Notes: generated by a model from the letters alone, not told the origin. A stretch of 64,000 nt of DNA from a bacterium (GCA_004562915.1 SFQZ01000010.1:1-64000); one strand, 5' to 3'. Counted from the first letter of the stretch, positions 34,233 to 43,282 are shown. A program made the numbers and translations.

Positions 34233-35443
34233 TATAATTTCATCATATTCTGCAAGTCCTCTTTTGTACATTCCCTCTTTCCATACCGTGCTTTTTCATA
34301 ATAGTAATGAAAGCTTTCTTTTTTCTCTTCCTCCATGTCCAGTTCCCTTTCCAGTTCTTCCGGTGTCTGATAAGGTTTTGGAGGATTTTTTAGTTCTTTC
34401 AGTACACGCTTTTTATATAATTTCCGGATTCTTCCGGAAGGTGAACGATCCCAAAATAAATTTTCTTTTATCTGTCTGTTCAATGTACGCTTTTTTTCCG
34501 CTGAAGGTGCCGCAATCAGTCTTTCGATCCGGTCACCATTTTCCTCTGTAAGGGAATTAAACTGCTGATACATCTCATAAATCTTTTTTATGATCATACG
34601 GATAAAAAGAATCAAAATACCGAGAGCTATCAACCATCCGATAATGTCCAGGATTTTATATAGTAATTCCATAAATGCAGAAGTTTCATGTGGTTCCTGC
34701 ATCATCATATCCTGCATATTTTCTGTTGCTTCCTGTACCATTTCTTCCTGCCCGCCTGTTGGCAAGAGATTAAGAAGAAATGCAATCAGATTTCTTAATG
34801 CACGTCCAGCCTGCCGGATCAACTGATCCACGCCCAGATACGGAGCAACAAGCATGGCGCATACAATAAATCCCGACTGAAGCCACATCATCCAACTGTT
34901 AATCCTTCCCAGACGCTTTACAGGAAGCCGCTCCAGAGAACTGTGTGTTTTAACAAATTCATCCATTTCCGTCATATTTGTATGAAGATTACATATAAGA
35001 AAATATATGCCTGCTCCAAACGAAGCATAAAGGGTCAGGAATTCTCTGCTAAAGTGATTTCCCAAAAGGTACATAAGGAAATATACGATCAGCCATGGAT
35101 ACGCAGGAAGATCAAGCCAGCAGTCACGTTTCCCGGCTCTCGCAGCAAAATAGGAGAATGCTGCGATCACTGCACAGACTCCCATCCAAAATCGTGAAAA
35201 TCCACTGCCGGCTGCAATTGCTGCCAGAAGACCTGATACAACCGCAATCAGAAGATACTGCCAAAAATGCTTCACTTTCTCTACAGAAACAGATAGAATC
35301 CCAATCAGAGGTATCAAAAGGAGACTTTTATAAAAGCTCAGCAAATCATTTGCTAAAATCTGCTGCATCACACAACAGTATAAAGCAGAAAGCAATAGAA
35401 AACCATTACAGATTTCCAGACCTTTAATCACGTATTTTCTCAT
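34232..35443 (-). CDS. Membrane protein of the MoxR-DUF58 operon (transglutaminase-associated type, core domain absent)
   Basis: This 403-aa protein has about six hydrophobic segments in its first 190 residues, a further helix near residue 270 (ILDIIGWLIALGILILFI), and a charged cytoplasmic tail ending FHYYYEKARYGKRECTKEDLQ. The tail resembles the C-terminal (DUF4129-like) region of large transglutaminase-domain proteins that normally complete MoxR-DUF58 operons. The extracellular transglutaminase core expected between the membrane parts is not present. The start is set at 35443 because ATGA there overlaps the DUF58 stop and GGAGG lies upstream. Function is unknown; a role with the MoxR chaperone at the envelope is plausible. 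Confidence 0.78.
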   Translation of the reverse strand: MRKYVIKGLEICNGFLLLSALYCCVMQQILANDLLSFYKSLLLIPLIGILSVSVEKVKHFWQYLLIAVVSGLLAAIAAGSGFSRFWMGVCAVIAAFSYFAARAGKRDCWLDLPAYPWLIVYFLMYLLGNHFSREFLTLYASFGAGIYFLICNLHTNMTEMDEFVKTHSSLERLPVKRLGRINSWMMWLQSGFIVCAMLVAPYLGVDQLIRQAGRALRNLIAFLLNLLPTGGQEEMVQEATENMQDMMMQEPHETSAFMELLYKILDIIGWLIALGILILFIRMIIKKIYEMYQQFNSLTEENGDRIERLIAAPSAEKKRTLNRQIKENLFWDRSPSGRIRKLYKKRVLKELKNPPKPYQTPEELERELDMEEEKKESFHYYYEKARYGKRECTKEDLQNMMKL

Positions 35444-36564
35444 TTTTTCACCTCCCATCGTATCACGGACAAATCAGAGTCCATGGGAAGTGTCATATTC
35501 ATTTCTTTATATAGAGTGGCAATCCATATACCGCCCGCTCCCTGATGTAATAATTCTTTAAATCCTTCATAACAGCTGATCCTCTGATTCTTGGAAATCA
35601 TTACATACGTCCGATAGGTATGATCCATGGATTCTCTCTCCCGAGTCAGCACAAATTCCATTTTATCCGGCTTCTGCACCAGATCTATTCTGGATAAGCC
35701 TTCATTTGCCAGACGCAGCTGCTGCCTGCCGCTTCCCACCTCCAGACGGAAGCACTCTCCGGTCTTCTGATCTCTGCCGTTTGTCCGAACCCCTACAGGA
35801 ATACCGCTCTGGATACATCTGGATATCAAAGATGCCGCAATCCGAATCCCCTCTTCATGGATTTCATCATACTTCCAGATTGTTTCATCCTCAACATCCA
35901 ATAAAAGAACTACTTCCTGTGCAGCTGTAGAACCATACAGATTGACCATCCACTGATCTGATTTTGCGGAGGCTTTCCAGTTGATCCTGCTCATAGGATC
36001 GGAAAGCTGGTATTCACGGATTCCCTGAAATTCAAAAGGATCTTCAAACAGACTCTTTTTTGCCAGAACAGAACCCATCACTTTCTGGAAAGGAATTTCC
36101 AACTGTCTTTCATCCACAAGGGAAGGGTATACATAAAAATGGTCCGGATGGCTGAGTGTTTCATAATGCTTTTGAGTCATCAACGGACTTCTGGTGACCA
36201 GTTCTACTTTATCCAACTCATAAAAGCCTCTTTTACTGCAGTGAAACGGAATGGTTCTGGTAATTCTCTGATAACTGCCTACCGAAAATATATCTCTTTT
36301 GTAACACTGATCCGAAACACTTGTATTTTCTCCGTCTGCAAACCAAAGATTTCTGTGAATATGAAAACCCACCTGCAAAAGAGGAAGAAAAAGCCATTTG
36401 TTATTTGTAATCGTTTCTGTCAGCTGTGCGTCCTGCCCTTCCATGGCCGGCTCTTTTTGAAACTCTACCCGTGCATCCAGCTCTCTTTTCCAATGCTGCT
36501 GATAAGCAGCACTTAAAAGGTAGCTCATCAAAAACGCACCGATCAAAATAACTACGATCGTCAT
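35440..36564 (-). CDS. DUF58 domain-containing protein
   Basis: This 374-aa protein has a short hydrophobic N-terminus (VVILIGAFLMSYLL) and a DUF58 domain, a von Willebrand A-like fold. The family motif EFQGIREYQLSDPMSRINWKASAK is present (FQGIREYQ through INWKAS), and VVLLLDVEDET marks the start of the vWA-like segment. DUF58 proteins accompany MoxR ATPases, which probably help assemble or load them. MoxR is immediately upstream (stop and start adjacent) and the third membrane protein overlaps by 4 nt, so all three are translationally coupled. Confidence 0.9.
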   Translation of the reverse strand: MTIVVILIGAFLMSYLLSAAYQQHWKRELDARVEFQKEPAMEGQDAQLTETITNNKWLFLPLLQVGFHIHRNLWFADGENTSVSDQCYKRDIFSVGSYQRITRTIPFHCSKRGFYELDKVELVTRSPLMTQKHYETLSHPDHFYVYPSLVDERQLEIPFQKVMGSVLAKKSLFEDPFEFQGIREYQLSDPMSRINWKASAKSDQWMVNLYGSTAAQEVVLLLDVEDETIWKYDEIHEEGIRIAASLISRCIQSGIPVGVRTNGRDQKTGECFRLEVGSGRQQLRLANEGLSRIDLVQKPDKMEFVLTRERESMDHTYRTYVMISKNQRISCYEGFKELLHQGAGGIWIATLYKEMNMTLPMDSDLSVIRWEVKK

Positions 36565-37527
36565 TTATTTTCTCTCCCATTCCTCCGTAGGCACTGTGGT
36601 ACGATCCAGAATCTCTCTGATTTTTTTCTCTCCCGTCAAAGCGCTTCCATATCCTCTGGAAAGTACCAGCCGATGCGCCATCACAGAAACTGCCACAGCT
36701 TTTATATCCTCCGGCACCACATATTCTCTGCCATGGATCCAGGCATATGCCTGAGAAGCGTGAAGCAGAGCAAGCGAACCTCTCGGGCTGACACCGGAAA
36801 GAATCTCCTTATCTTCTCTTGTAGCCTGTACAAGCGATACCATATAAGATAGAAGATGGGGATGCACATATACCTGTTTTACAGCTTCTCTTGCGGCAAT
36901 AACATCCATACCACTGCATACGGCTGAGAGGGTCTCATAAGGTTGATCTTCCAGAAAGCGCTGTAAAATAGCCAGTTCTTCTTTTTCTCCCGGCAAACCC
37001 ATCGAAAGCTTCATAAAGAAACGGTCCAGCTGTGCTTCCGGCAGCGGAAATGTACCTGTAGTCTCAAGCGGATTCTGAGTTGCAATAACAAAAAACGGTT
37101 CCTCCAGCTTTCGGGTCACTCCATCCACCGTAACCTGTCTTTCCTCCATACACTCCAGGAGACTGGACTGTGTTCTTGGGGTGGCACGGTTGATTTCATC
37201 TGCCAGAATCATATGGGCAAATACAGGACCTTTCCGAAACTGAAATTCTCCCTTTTTCTGATTAAAATAATTCAGTCCTGTCACATCTGACGGCAAAAGA
37301 TCCGGTGTAAACTGAATTCTCCCAAAGGAAACATCCATAGACTTTGCCAGGGATTTTGCCAGCATCGTTTTTCCGGTTCCCGGCACATCTTCCAAAAGAA
37401 CATGACCTCCCGCGATCAAAGAGGTCAAAACAAGATCGATCACTTTCCCTTTGCCTACCAGTACTTTTTCAATATTTTCTTTTACAGTCTGTACCCAGAC
37501 TCTTTCACCCTCCCTGTTACTTTCCAT
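36565..37527 (-). CDS. MoxR family AAA ATPase
   Basis: The 320-aa cytosolic AAA+ ATPase is chaperone-like. Walker A is GTGKTMLAKS preceded by LLEDVPG, Walker B is ILADEINRA, and the sensor motif ATQNPLETTGTFPLPEAQLDRF is diagnostic for MoxR. It leads the MoxR-DUF58-membrane protein operon and is thought to help mature the DUF58 partner. A promoter was not confidently located in the 55 nt up to the ABC-F stop. Confidence 0.94.
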   Translation of the reverse strand: MESNREGERVWVQTVKENIEKVLVGKGKVIDLVLTSLIAGGHVLLEDVPGTGKTMLAKSLAKSMDVSFGRIQFTPDLLPSDVTGLNYFNQKKGEFQFRKGPVFAHMILADEINRATPRTQSSLLECMEERQVTVDGVTRKLEEPFFVIATQNPLETTGTFPLPEAQLDRFFMKLSMGLPGEKEELAILQRFLEDQPYETLSAVCSGMDVIAAREAVKQVYVHPHLLSYMVSLVQATREDKEILSGVSPRGSLALLHASQAYAWIHGREYVVPEDIKAVAVSVMAHRLVLSRGYGSALTGEKKIREILDRTTVPTEEWERK

Positions 37528-37582
37528 CGTATCTTCATTCCCCTTTCAGCAGTATTCGTTTATCTTTTATATCTCATTATGA

Positions 37583-39136
37583 TCATCGCTTTGTGGTCCA
37601 CTGAGAACAATCCCATACACTGGTGGCCACTGCCTCATAAAATTCAGGCTCATGACACACCATAAGAATGCTTCCTTTGTATTCTTTCAGAGCACGTTTC
37701 AGTTCATCCTTTGCATCCACATCCAGATGATTGGTGGGCTCGTCCAGTACAAGAAGATTTGTCTCCTTATTGATCAGCTTACACAGCCTGACTTTCGCCT
37801 GCTCACCACCGCTCAATACTCTCACCTGACTTTCAATGTGTTTTGTAGTCAGACCACATTTGGCAAGTGCGGACCGGACCTCATACTGCGTGTAGGAAGG
37901 AAATTCCTCCCATATTTCTTCGATACAGGTTTTCGTATTATCTGTCGAAGATTCCTGCTCAAAATAACCGATATACAGATAATCACCCAACTGAGCGAAT
38001 CCTTCCAGCGGTCGAATCAGTCCCAGAATACTTTTCAGCAGTGTGGTTTTTCCGATTCCGTTGGCACCGGTAAGTACTACCTTCTCTCCTCTTTCCATCT
38101 CAAGATTCAATGGAACAGACAATGGTTCTTCATAGCCAATCACCAGATCTTTTGTACAGAAAAGCTGCTTTCCTGCCGTCCTTGCTTCCCGAAACAAAAA
38201 CTGTGGTTTCGGCTTTTCCTGTACCAGTTCTATTTTTTCCATCTTATCCAGCTTTTTCTGACGGGACATGGCCATATTTCTGGTGGATACTCTGGCCTTA
38301 TTTCTTGCCACAAAATCTTTCAGCTCACTGATCTCCTGCTGCTGTCTTTTATATGCCGCCTCCAGCTGCGCCTTCTTCACAGCATAGACTTCCTGAAAAT
38401 GCTCATAATCCCCCACATATCGTTCCAGTTTCTGATTCTCCATATGATAAATAATATTTACCACACTGTTTAAAAACGGAATATCATGAGATATCAGAAT
38501 AAACGCATTTTCATATTCATTCAGATATCTTTTCAGCCATTCAATATGCTGCTCATCCAGATAATTGGTGGGCTCGTCCAGAAGCAAAATATCCGGCTTT
38601 TCCAAAAGCAGTTTTCCAAGAAGGATCTTGGTTCTCTGACCGCCGGAAAGCTCCGTCACATCACTGTCCAGACCCAGTTCAATCAATCCCAGTGCACGTG
38701 CAACTTCTTCCACCTTGGCATCTATGATATTAAAGTCATGCATCGTCAGCAGATCCTGTATGGTACCCAGCTCTTCCAGCATCGTTTCCATCTCTTCCGG
38801 AGACGCTTCTCCCATCTGCTCACAGATCTCATTCATCTTATTTTCCAATTCAAACAGCCAGGAAAACGCCGATGACAGTACATCCCGGATCGTCATTCCT
38901 TTTTCCAAAGATGCATGCTGATCCAGATAACCGACACGGACATTTTTGGCCCATTCAATTTTCCCCTCATCCGGCATCATCTTGTCTGTAACTACTTTAA
39001 AAAACGTGGATTTTCCCTCTCCGTTCGCTCCGATCAGACCGATATGTTCCCCTTTCAGCAGACGAAAGGAAACATCCTGAAAAATCGCCCTGTCACCGAA
39101 TCCGTGAGAAAGGTGTTCTACGTTTAATATACTCAT
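37583..39136 (-). CDS. ABC-F family ATP-binding protein
   Basis: The 517-aa protein has two ABC ATPase domains in tandem without membrane segments. Walker A is GANGEGKST in the first and GANGIGKTT in the second; signatures are ELSGGQRTKI and VLSGGEQAKVRL; Walker B is DILLLDEPTNYLD and NLLVLDEPTNHLD. The interdomain linker is Lys/Gln-rich (KKAQLEAAYKRQQQEISELK), as in ribosome-binding ABC-F proteins, which resolve stalled or antibiotic-bound ribosomes. The subtype is close to the YbiT/Uup-like group by layout; resistance activity cannot be judged. An ATG behind AGGAGAGT starts it. Confidence 0.93.
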   Translation of the reverse strand: MSILNVEHLSHGFGDRAIFQDVSFRLLKGEHIGLIGANGEGKSTFFKVVTDKMMPDEGKIEWAKNVRVGYLDQHASLEKGMTIRDVLSSAFSWLFELENKMNEICEQMGEASPEEMETMLEELGTIQDLLTMHDFNIIDAKVEEVARALGLIELGLDSDVTELSGGQRTKILLGKLLLEKPDILLLDEPTNYLDEQHIEWLKRYLNEYENAFILISHDIPFLNSVVNIIYHMENQKLERYVGDYEHFQEVYAVKKAQLEAAYKRQQQEISELKDFVARNKARVSTRNMAMSRQKKLDKMEKIELVQEKPKPQFLFREARTAGKQLFCTKDLVIGYEEPLSVPLNLEMERGEKVVLTGANGIGKTTLLKSILGLIRPLEGFAQLGDYLYIGYFEQESSTDNTKTCIEEIWEEFPSYTQYEVRSALAKCGLTTKHIESQVRVLSGGEQAKVRLCKLINKETNLLVLDEPTNHLDVDAKDELKRALKEYKGSILMVCHEPEFYEAVATSVWDCSQWTTKR

Positions 39137-39171
39137 CTCAACTCTCCTTTATAATTTCTTTTCACATAAAA

Positions 39172-39203
39172 AGGTGCCCCGAGTGTCACGCACCGGAACA
39201 CCT
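39172..39203 (-). terminator. Terminator after the small membrane protein
   Basis: On the minus strand, AGGTG...CCG pairs with CGG...CACCT across a short loop and is followed directly by TTTTT. It overlaps the stop codon of the 45-aa gene. Confidence 0.65.
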
Positions 39204-39339
39204 AAGAACAGCAAAATAAATTGTACCCAACAAGCATACAGACCGCTGCTATGATCACTGTCCATACATTAGTGGGAACGATCAGCTGAATCAGCATTCC
39301 CACGCCTATCCAAAATAAGATAAATCCGAGGATCCTCGT
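39202..39339 (-). CDS. Small membrane protein with apparent ACG start codon
   Basis: A 45-codon frame reads TRILGFILFWIGVG followed by MLIQLIVPTNVWTVIIAAVCMLVGYNLFC, i.e. two hydrophobic helices joined by a Pro-Thr-Asn turn. Where an ATG is expected there is ACG (39337-39339), seven nt behind a good GGAGAGG ribosome binding site. An in-frame TAA sits two codons upstream. A single A-to-G change on the plus strand at position 38 of that line would restore ATG, so this is either a rare ACG initiation, a start mutation, or a gene starting at a later GTG/ATG (39303 or 39297) without a proper site. The function is unknown. It lies 13 nt after gerW. Confidence 0.55.
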   Translation of the reverse strand, partial: TRILGFILFWIGVGMLIQLIVPTNVWTVIIAAVCMLVGYNLFCCS

Positions 39340-39352
39340 GGTTTACCCTCTC

Positions 39353-39748
39353 CTATTCTTCTTCTTGATTCAGTATATGCTCCACATCATCAGAAGAACA
39401 CTCCTCTTTTTTACCTTTTCCAGTAAATTTATCTGCAAGATCCGGTACCATATCCAGAATCTTGGTGATAGCATCCTGGTTTCTCACGTTAACAAGCTTA
39501 GTTCCGTTTTTATTGATCACCAGAACTGCGGAAGGAGAAATCTTTCCTCCCATACCGCCGCCGCCATTATTCTTTGCATTCTCAGCAAATGCTCCGGCTG
39601 CCACACCAAAAGATACATCCACCAGCGGTAAAATAATGTTATCTCCTGCCGTAATCGCATCACCCACAACCGTCTTTGTGGTTATAAAACTGTCCATTCC
39701 TTTGAACAATGCCTCTACTGTGTTCTGAAAATTATTATTGTCTGCCAT
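39353..39748 (-). CDS. GerW family sporulation protein (YtfJ-like)
   Basis: This 131-aa protein matches the GerW/YtfJ family, found in endospore formers and linked to spore germination. Typical features are the opening EALFKGMDSFITTKTVVGD, the AGDNIILPLVDVSFGVAAG strand region, a Gly-rich loop (NNGGGGMGGKISPSAV) and AVLVINKNGTKLVNV. The gene follows a DUF2953 membrane protein by 5 nt, an arrangement common in spore-forming Clostridia. It supports the view that the organism sporulates or descends from a sporulating line. Confidence 0.92.
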   Translation of the reverse strand: MADNNNFQNTVEALFKGMDSFITTKTVVGDAITAGDNIILPLVDVSFGVAAGAFAENAKNNGGGGMGGKISPSAVLVINKNGTKLVNVRNQDAITKILDMVPDLADKFTGKGKKEECSSDDVEHILNQEEE

Positions 39749-39753
39749 ATGAA

Positions 39754-40731
39754 TTATGCCTCCTTCTGTCGAAACCTCTGATAGGTTGCTTTTACTTCTC
39801 TGCTTCGGTAAATCTGTAATGCCTGCAGCAACAGATAACCACCAAATATTCTCCCTCTCAGTTTTACTTCTCCCTCAAAAACCGTCCGGTCAAAAACGGG
39901 AATTATCTGAAATCTGTTTTTATAAAGCGGACACAACAGACTGGCTGCTGCCAGTGCCTTTCCCGTCAGAGCAGGATCGTCAAATCCGAAAAGAAGTTTT
40001 CCTGTTATCTTTCTCGGCATCATATGACGGATCAAAAGTCTGCCTTTTCCTTTCAGGAAATGAACCGCCTGTTTGGTATCATCCATCTGTAAAAATGTAT
40101 ACCACTGTTTTATTTTATCACAGATTCCCCGGAATGTTAACCGTATTTTTCGAATCCCTGCCACTACTTTTCCGGGGAATTTGAAAATTTCTGTGATCAG
40201 ATTCTTTGCCTTATTCCAGATACTGCTTATTTTATCAGAAACAGGATCCTGCGCTTTCTCTATGTTATGATTAACCGTGTCTGTCTGATCTTCCACCTTT
40301 TTCTGTGCTGTATTATGTTTCGTAACATGTTTATCAGCAGCAGTTTTTTCCACACTGTTCTCGTTTTTCGGTCCGGAAAATGATTGTTCGTTTTTGCCTG
40401 ACTGTTTTGCTTCCTTTTTCGCTTCTTTACGCCTTTTCCTTCTGCGCTTTTTTCGGTCTTTCAGCTTATTCATCAGAGCAAACAGTGGAATCCCAAAGAG
40501 ATATACTTCAAATGCAGTCTTTCCTTCGGAATATATCACTCTCACATAAACCAGACGAAACAGCCAGGAAACAGCTGCCTTTCCATAAAGATCATCTTCC
40601 AGTTTGTGACCTTGTGCGCTGTAACATACCGGTACAAATAAAACCGACAGAACGATAAATAACAGGATACCCACTACCACTAACAGAAGAATTCCCAGTA
40701 TTTTTAAAATTGCAATCAGGATATGTAGCAT
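39754..40731 (-). CDS. DUF2953 domain-containing membrane protein
   Basis: The 325-aa protein starts with a hydrophobic anchor (ILGILLLVVVGILLFIVLSVLFV) and continues with the DUF2953 type region (KAAVSWLFRLVYVRVIYSEGK, LFGIPLFALMNKLK). A highly charged Lys/Arg/Glu/Asn-rich stretch sits in the middle (residues about 90-165), followed by a conserved C-terminal domain ending in KATYQRFRQKEA. DUF2953 proteins often sit beside gerW in spore formers; their function is unknown. Stop-to-start distances of 2 and 5 nt to its neighbours show that the three genes form an operon. Confidence 0.83.
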   Translation of the reverse strand: MLHILIAILKILGILLLVVVGILLFIVLSVLFVPVCYSAQGHKLEDDLYGKAAVSWLFRLVYVRVIYSEGKTAFEVYLFGIPLFALMNKLKDRKKRRRKRRKEAKKEAKQSGKNEQSFSGPKNENSVEKTAADKHVTKHNTAQKKVEDQTDTVNHNIEKAQDPVSDKISSIWNKAKNLITEIFKFPGKVVAGIRKIRLTFRGICDKIKQWYTFLQMDDTKQAVHFLKGKGRLLIRHMMPRKITGKLLFGFDDPALTGKALAAASLLCPLYKNRFQIIPVFDRTVFEGEVKLRGRIFGGYLLLQALQIYRSREVKATYQRFRQKEA

Positions 40732-40733
40732 TT

Positions 40734-41081
40734 TTACTCACCCACTTCACTTTCATTCTCTTCTGTCAGTCTCTCCTCCAGATACCGGCGGACATCCGTA
40801 TTTCCCTGCTTTTGATAGGTCTCTTCTATGATTTTTTCCACCACTTCCAAGGCTTCTGTGTATCCGGCCGCCAGTCCCACGATCATAGGACAAAGCTTTC
40901 TTAATGTTTTTTGAGTCAGTTGATTTGCCTGAATAATCTCCAGCAGATTCTTTTCATTAGATGCCAGTGTGATCAGATAAATATCAAACTGCAGTTTACC
41001 CTGATTAACTTTTTTTATAACAGCGGGAGCTTTCTTTTTAGCATTATCCCCTATATAAAGCTTCTTATACCATTTTAGCAT
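40734..41081 (-). CDS. Hypothetical protein
   Basis: I do not recognise this family. The 115-aa protein is all-alpha by appearance, with a Lys-rich first third (WYKKLYIGDNAKKKAPAVIKKV), a middle LQFDIYLITLASNEKNLLEII and an acidic C-terminus (RLTEENESEVGE). It has no membrane segment. The ATG at 41081 is preferred over a TTG 12 nt upstream. It is the first gene of the run leading to DUF2953 and gerW and starts 16 nt after the PPK2 stop, so it is probably co-transcribed with them. Confidence 0.7.
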   Translation of the reverse strand: MLKWYKKLYIGDNAKKKAPAVIKKVNQGKLQFDIYLITLASNEKNLLEIIQANQLTQKTLRKLCPMIVGLAAGYTEALEVVEKIIEETYQKQGNTDVRRYLEERLTEENESEVGE

Positions 41082-41097
41082 CGATAAACTCAACCTT

Positions 41098-42636
41098 CTA
41101 CTTTTCTTCTTCTTTCAGACGTTTTTCGATGGCATCGACTACAGACTGCAATACTTTGATCCGGGCATAGTACTTACTATTTCCTTCCACTATGATCCAT
41201 GGTGCATATGTGGTCGATGTATGTACCAGCATATCATCCACCGCCTGTTCATACTGATCCCATTTTTCACGATTTCTCCAGTCCTCGTCTGTGATCTTCC
41301 ACTGCTTTTCCGGATTTTCCATTCTCTCTTTGAATCTTCTCGCCTGTTCATCTTTATCAATCTGAAGCCAGAACTTCAGGACCACGGCTCCGGAATGCAC
41401 CCAGTTGGCTTCCATATCATTAATTTCTTTATAAGCCCTGCTCCACTCATCTTTCGTACAGAAACCTTCGATTCTTTCTACCATAACTCTTCCATACCAG
41501 GTACGGTCGAAGATGGCAATATGCCCCTTTTTCGGAACATTATTCCAGAATCTCCAAAGATAATGATGCGCCCTCTCGATATCATTGGGAGATGCGGTAG
41601 GATTTACCTGATATCCCCTTGGATCCATCTTTTCTGTCAACCGTTTGATGGCGCCGCCTTTTCCTCCGGCATCCCAGCCCTCAAATCCAAGAATCACAGG
41701 AATTCGTTTTTGATACAATTCTCCATGCAGTTCCTGAATCCTGTTCTGCAATTTTTCCAGTTTTTCTTTATACTCTTCTTTCGTATAACTCAGACTGAGA
41801 TCCGCACTGTTCAAACTGGATGTTCGAAGAACAGAATCTTCACCTGTGGACTTTTCAGCAGCTTTTTCCGTTACTCCCTGCTTTTTCAGGGCATCTTCTT
41901 TTGCTTTCGCCTCTTTTTCCTGCTTAACTTCCTGGATTTTCTGTTCCATCGCCGCAATCACCGCAGAGTAAATCTTAACCGTCGCAAATTCTTTGTCTGT
42001 CGCTTCAATGATATGCCACGGAGCATAATCTGTATCTGTTCTCTGGAGCATCTCATCGTTCATCTTTTTATATTCATCGTACTCTTTGTTTCTCTTCAGA
42101 TCGGCTTCCGTCACACGCCATGCGCTGGACTTGGATTCCATAAGCTTTTTAAACCGTTTTTTCTGTTCTTTCTTATCGATGGCAAGAAACAGTTTGATAA
42201 TGACATAGCCTCCGTCCGTAAGCTGTCGTTCAAAAGAATTAATTTCTTCGTACGCATAACCCAATTCCTTTAATGTAGTAACTCCATCAAAACGGTCAAC
42301 CAGTACTCTTCGGTACCAGCTTCTGTCAAAGATTGCGATTCGTCCTTTCTCCGGTGTCTTTGTCCAGAATCTCCACAAAAACGGACGAAGCTGCTCATCT
42401 TTTGACTCGCCGTTAATCGCATAAACGCAAAATCCTCTGGGATCTAATGCAGAAATCAGTTTACTGATCTGTACACCCTTTCCCGCAGCTCCGAATCCTT
42501 CAAAAACAATCATCACCGGAATACCCAATTCCTTACATTCCCGCTGAAGCCTTGATAACCGGGGCATCATGTTTTCCATTCTTGCTTTGTACTCATCCTT
42601 CTCCATCTTTTTCGTTAAATCAATCTGATCCAACAT
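41098..42636 (-). CDS. Polyphosphate:AMP phosphotransferase-like PPK2, two domains
   Basis: This 512-aa cytosolic protein carries two PPK2 (polyphosphate kinase 2) domains in tandem. Each has a P-loop (GFGAAGKG and GWDAGGKG) and a Walker B/lid pair (IFDRSWYRRVLVDR and IFDRTWYGRVMVERI). Double-domain class II PPK2 enzymes use polyphosphate to convert AMP to ADP, in a form where the C-terminal half is catalytic. Between the halves is a charged linker rich in Lys and Glu (VKQEKEAKAKEDALKK). The ATG at 42636 lies behind GGAGGG. The first 40 residues of each half are similar, showing an internal duplication. Confidence 0.9.
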   Translation of the reverse strand: MLDQIDLTKKMEKDEYKARMENMMPRLSRLQRECKELGIPVMIVFEGFGAAGKGVQISKLISALDPRGFCVYAINGESKDEQLRPFLWRFWTKTPEKGRIAIFDRSWYRRVLVDRFDGVTTLKELGYAYEEINSFERQLTDGGYVIIKLFLAIDKKEQKKRFKKLMESKSSAWRVTEADLKRNKEYDEYKKMNDEMLQRTDTDYAPWHIIEATDKEFATVKIYSAVIAAMEQKIQEVKQEKEAKAKEDALKKQGVTEKAAEKSTGEDSVLRTSSLNSADLSLSYTKEEYKEKLEKLQNRIQELHGELYQKRIPVILGFEGWDAGGKGGAIKRLTEKMDPRGYQVNPTASPNDIERAHHYLWRFWNNVPKKGHIAIFDRTWYGRVMVERIEGFCTKDEWSRAYKEINDMEANWVHSGAVVLKFWLQIDKDEQARRFKERMENPEKQWKITDEDWRNREKWDQYEQAVDDMLVHTSTTYAPWIIVEGNSKYYARIKVLQSVVDAIEKRLKEEEK

Positions 42637-42660
42637 ATACAACCCTCCTTTCATATTCTG

Positions 42661-42724
42661 AATGTGCTTCGCACATTCCTCTTAATAGCAAACAAGGAAG
42701 GGTATATGTACATCCCTCCCTTGT
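42661..42724 (-). terminator. Hairpins after the Nudix gene
   Basis: A stem of 11 positions (ACAAGGAAGGG at 42692-42702 with 42714-42724, one mismatch) lies after the Nudix stop on the minus strand. A perfect 7-bp AATGTGC-TTC-GCACATT hairpin (42661-42677) follows, before the PPK2 leader. The T content after the first stem is modest. Confidence 0.5.
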
Positions 42725-42741
42725 CCAACGAAACAGTTACG

Positions 42742-43194
42742 CTAAAAATACTTGCGATTTCCCCACAGGTTGGATTTCCTTAAATCCAAATATTCATTAT
42801 ATGCCATTTCCAATATTTGACGTTCATTGGAAAATTTAAGCAGATGGTAAGCTTCGTGGAATTTGTAATATCCGGAATCAACAAAATACTCCTCGCGTTG
42901 GGGTTTGCTATAATAACTGTTCGCCATCATCAGATACCAATGTACTTCTTTTTCAACCGTATCCTCCGGTACTGAAAAACTGTACTGACTTTTCCCGATA
43001 TATTTGATGACAGATGCCTGTACTCCGGCCTCCTCTCTTACTTCCCGTATTGCTGTATCCTTATACTCTTCTCCAGCTTCCACAGTTCCCTTGGGAAGAA
43101 CCCAGCCTTCATACTTATTCTTATAACTTTTGTATAAAGTAAGAATCTTCCCCCGATATATTACCACTCCGCCACAGCTTGTTGCCTCAATCAT
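42742..43194 (-). CDS. Nudix hydrolase
   Basis: The 150-aa protein carries a complete Nudix box: GTVEAGEEY, then REVREEAGV at the required spacing (G-x5-E-x7-R-E-x2-E-E-x-G). Such enzymes hydrolyse nucleoside diphosphates linked to another moiety, for example Ap4A or oxidised nucleotides. The opening SCGGVVIYRGKILTLYKSYKNKYEGWVLPKG is common among MutT/diadenosine tetraphosphatase-like forms. The ATG follows GGAGGAACG. It is isolated between the PBP gene and the PPK2 gene. Confidence 0.92.
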   Translation of the reverse strand: MIEATSCGGVVIYRGKILTLYKSYKNKYEGWVLPKGTVEAGEEYKDTAIREVREEAGVQASVIKYIGKSQYSFSVPEDTVEKEVHWYLMMANSYYSKPQREEYFVDSGYYKFHEAYHLLKFSNERQILEMAYNEYLDLRKSNLWGNRKYF

Positions 43195-43282
43195 TTGCGT
43201 TCCTCCTGTAATGCGTTGTGTTATTTATTGATTTTAGTATACCTCTTTTCGGAAAACTGTGCAACCTTTAATATAACCTTTA

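Noticed and set aside
34029-34271. 80-codon frame with start inside the upstream gene
   Set aside because: The true start is at 34175 behind a GAAGGAGGG site; the extra N-terminus would translate the palindromic repeat. It is part of the Sir2-like pseudogene.
41221-42273. Open frame of 350 codons on the plus strand
   Set aside because: Antisense to the PPK2 gene; Phe/Ile-rich composition typical of a reverse-strand shadow.
42661-42677. AATGTGC-TTC-GCACATT hairpin as a riboswitch or attenuator of the PPK2 gene
   Set aside because: A single 7-bp hairpin without further conserved structure; more likely part of the upstream termination region.
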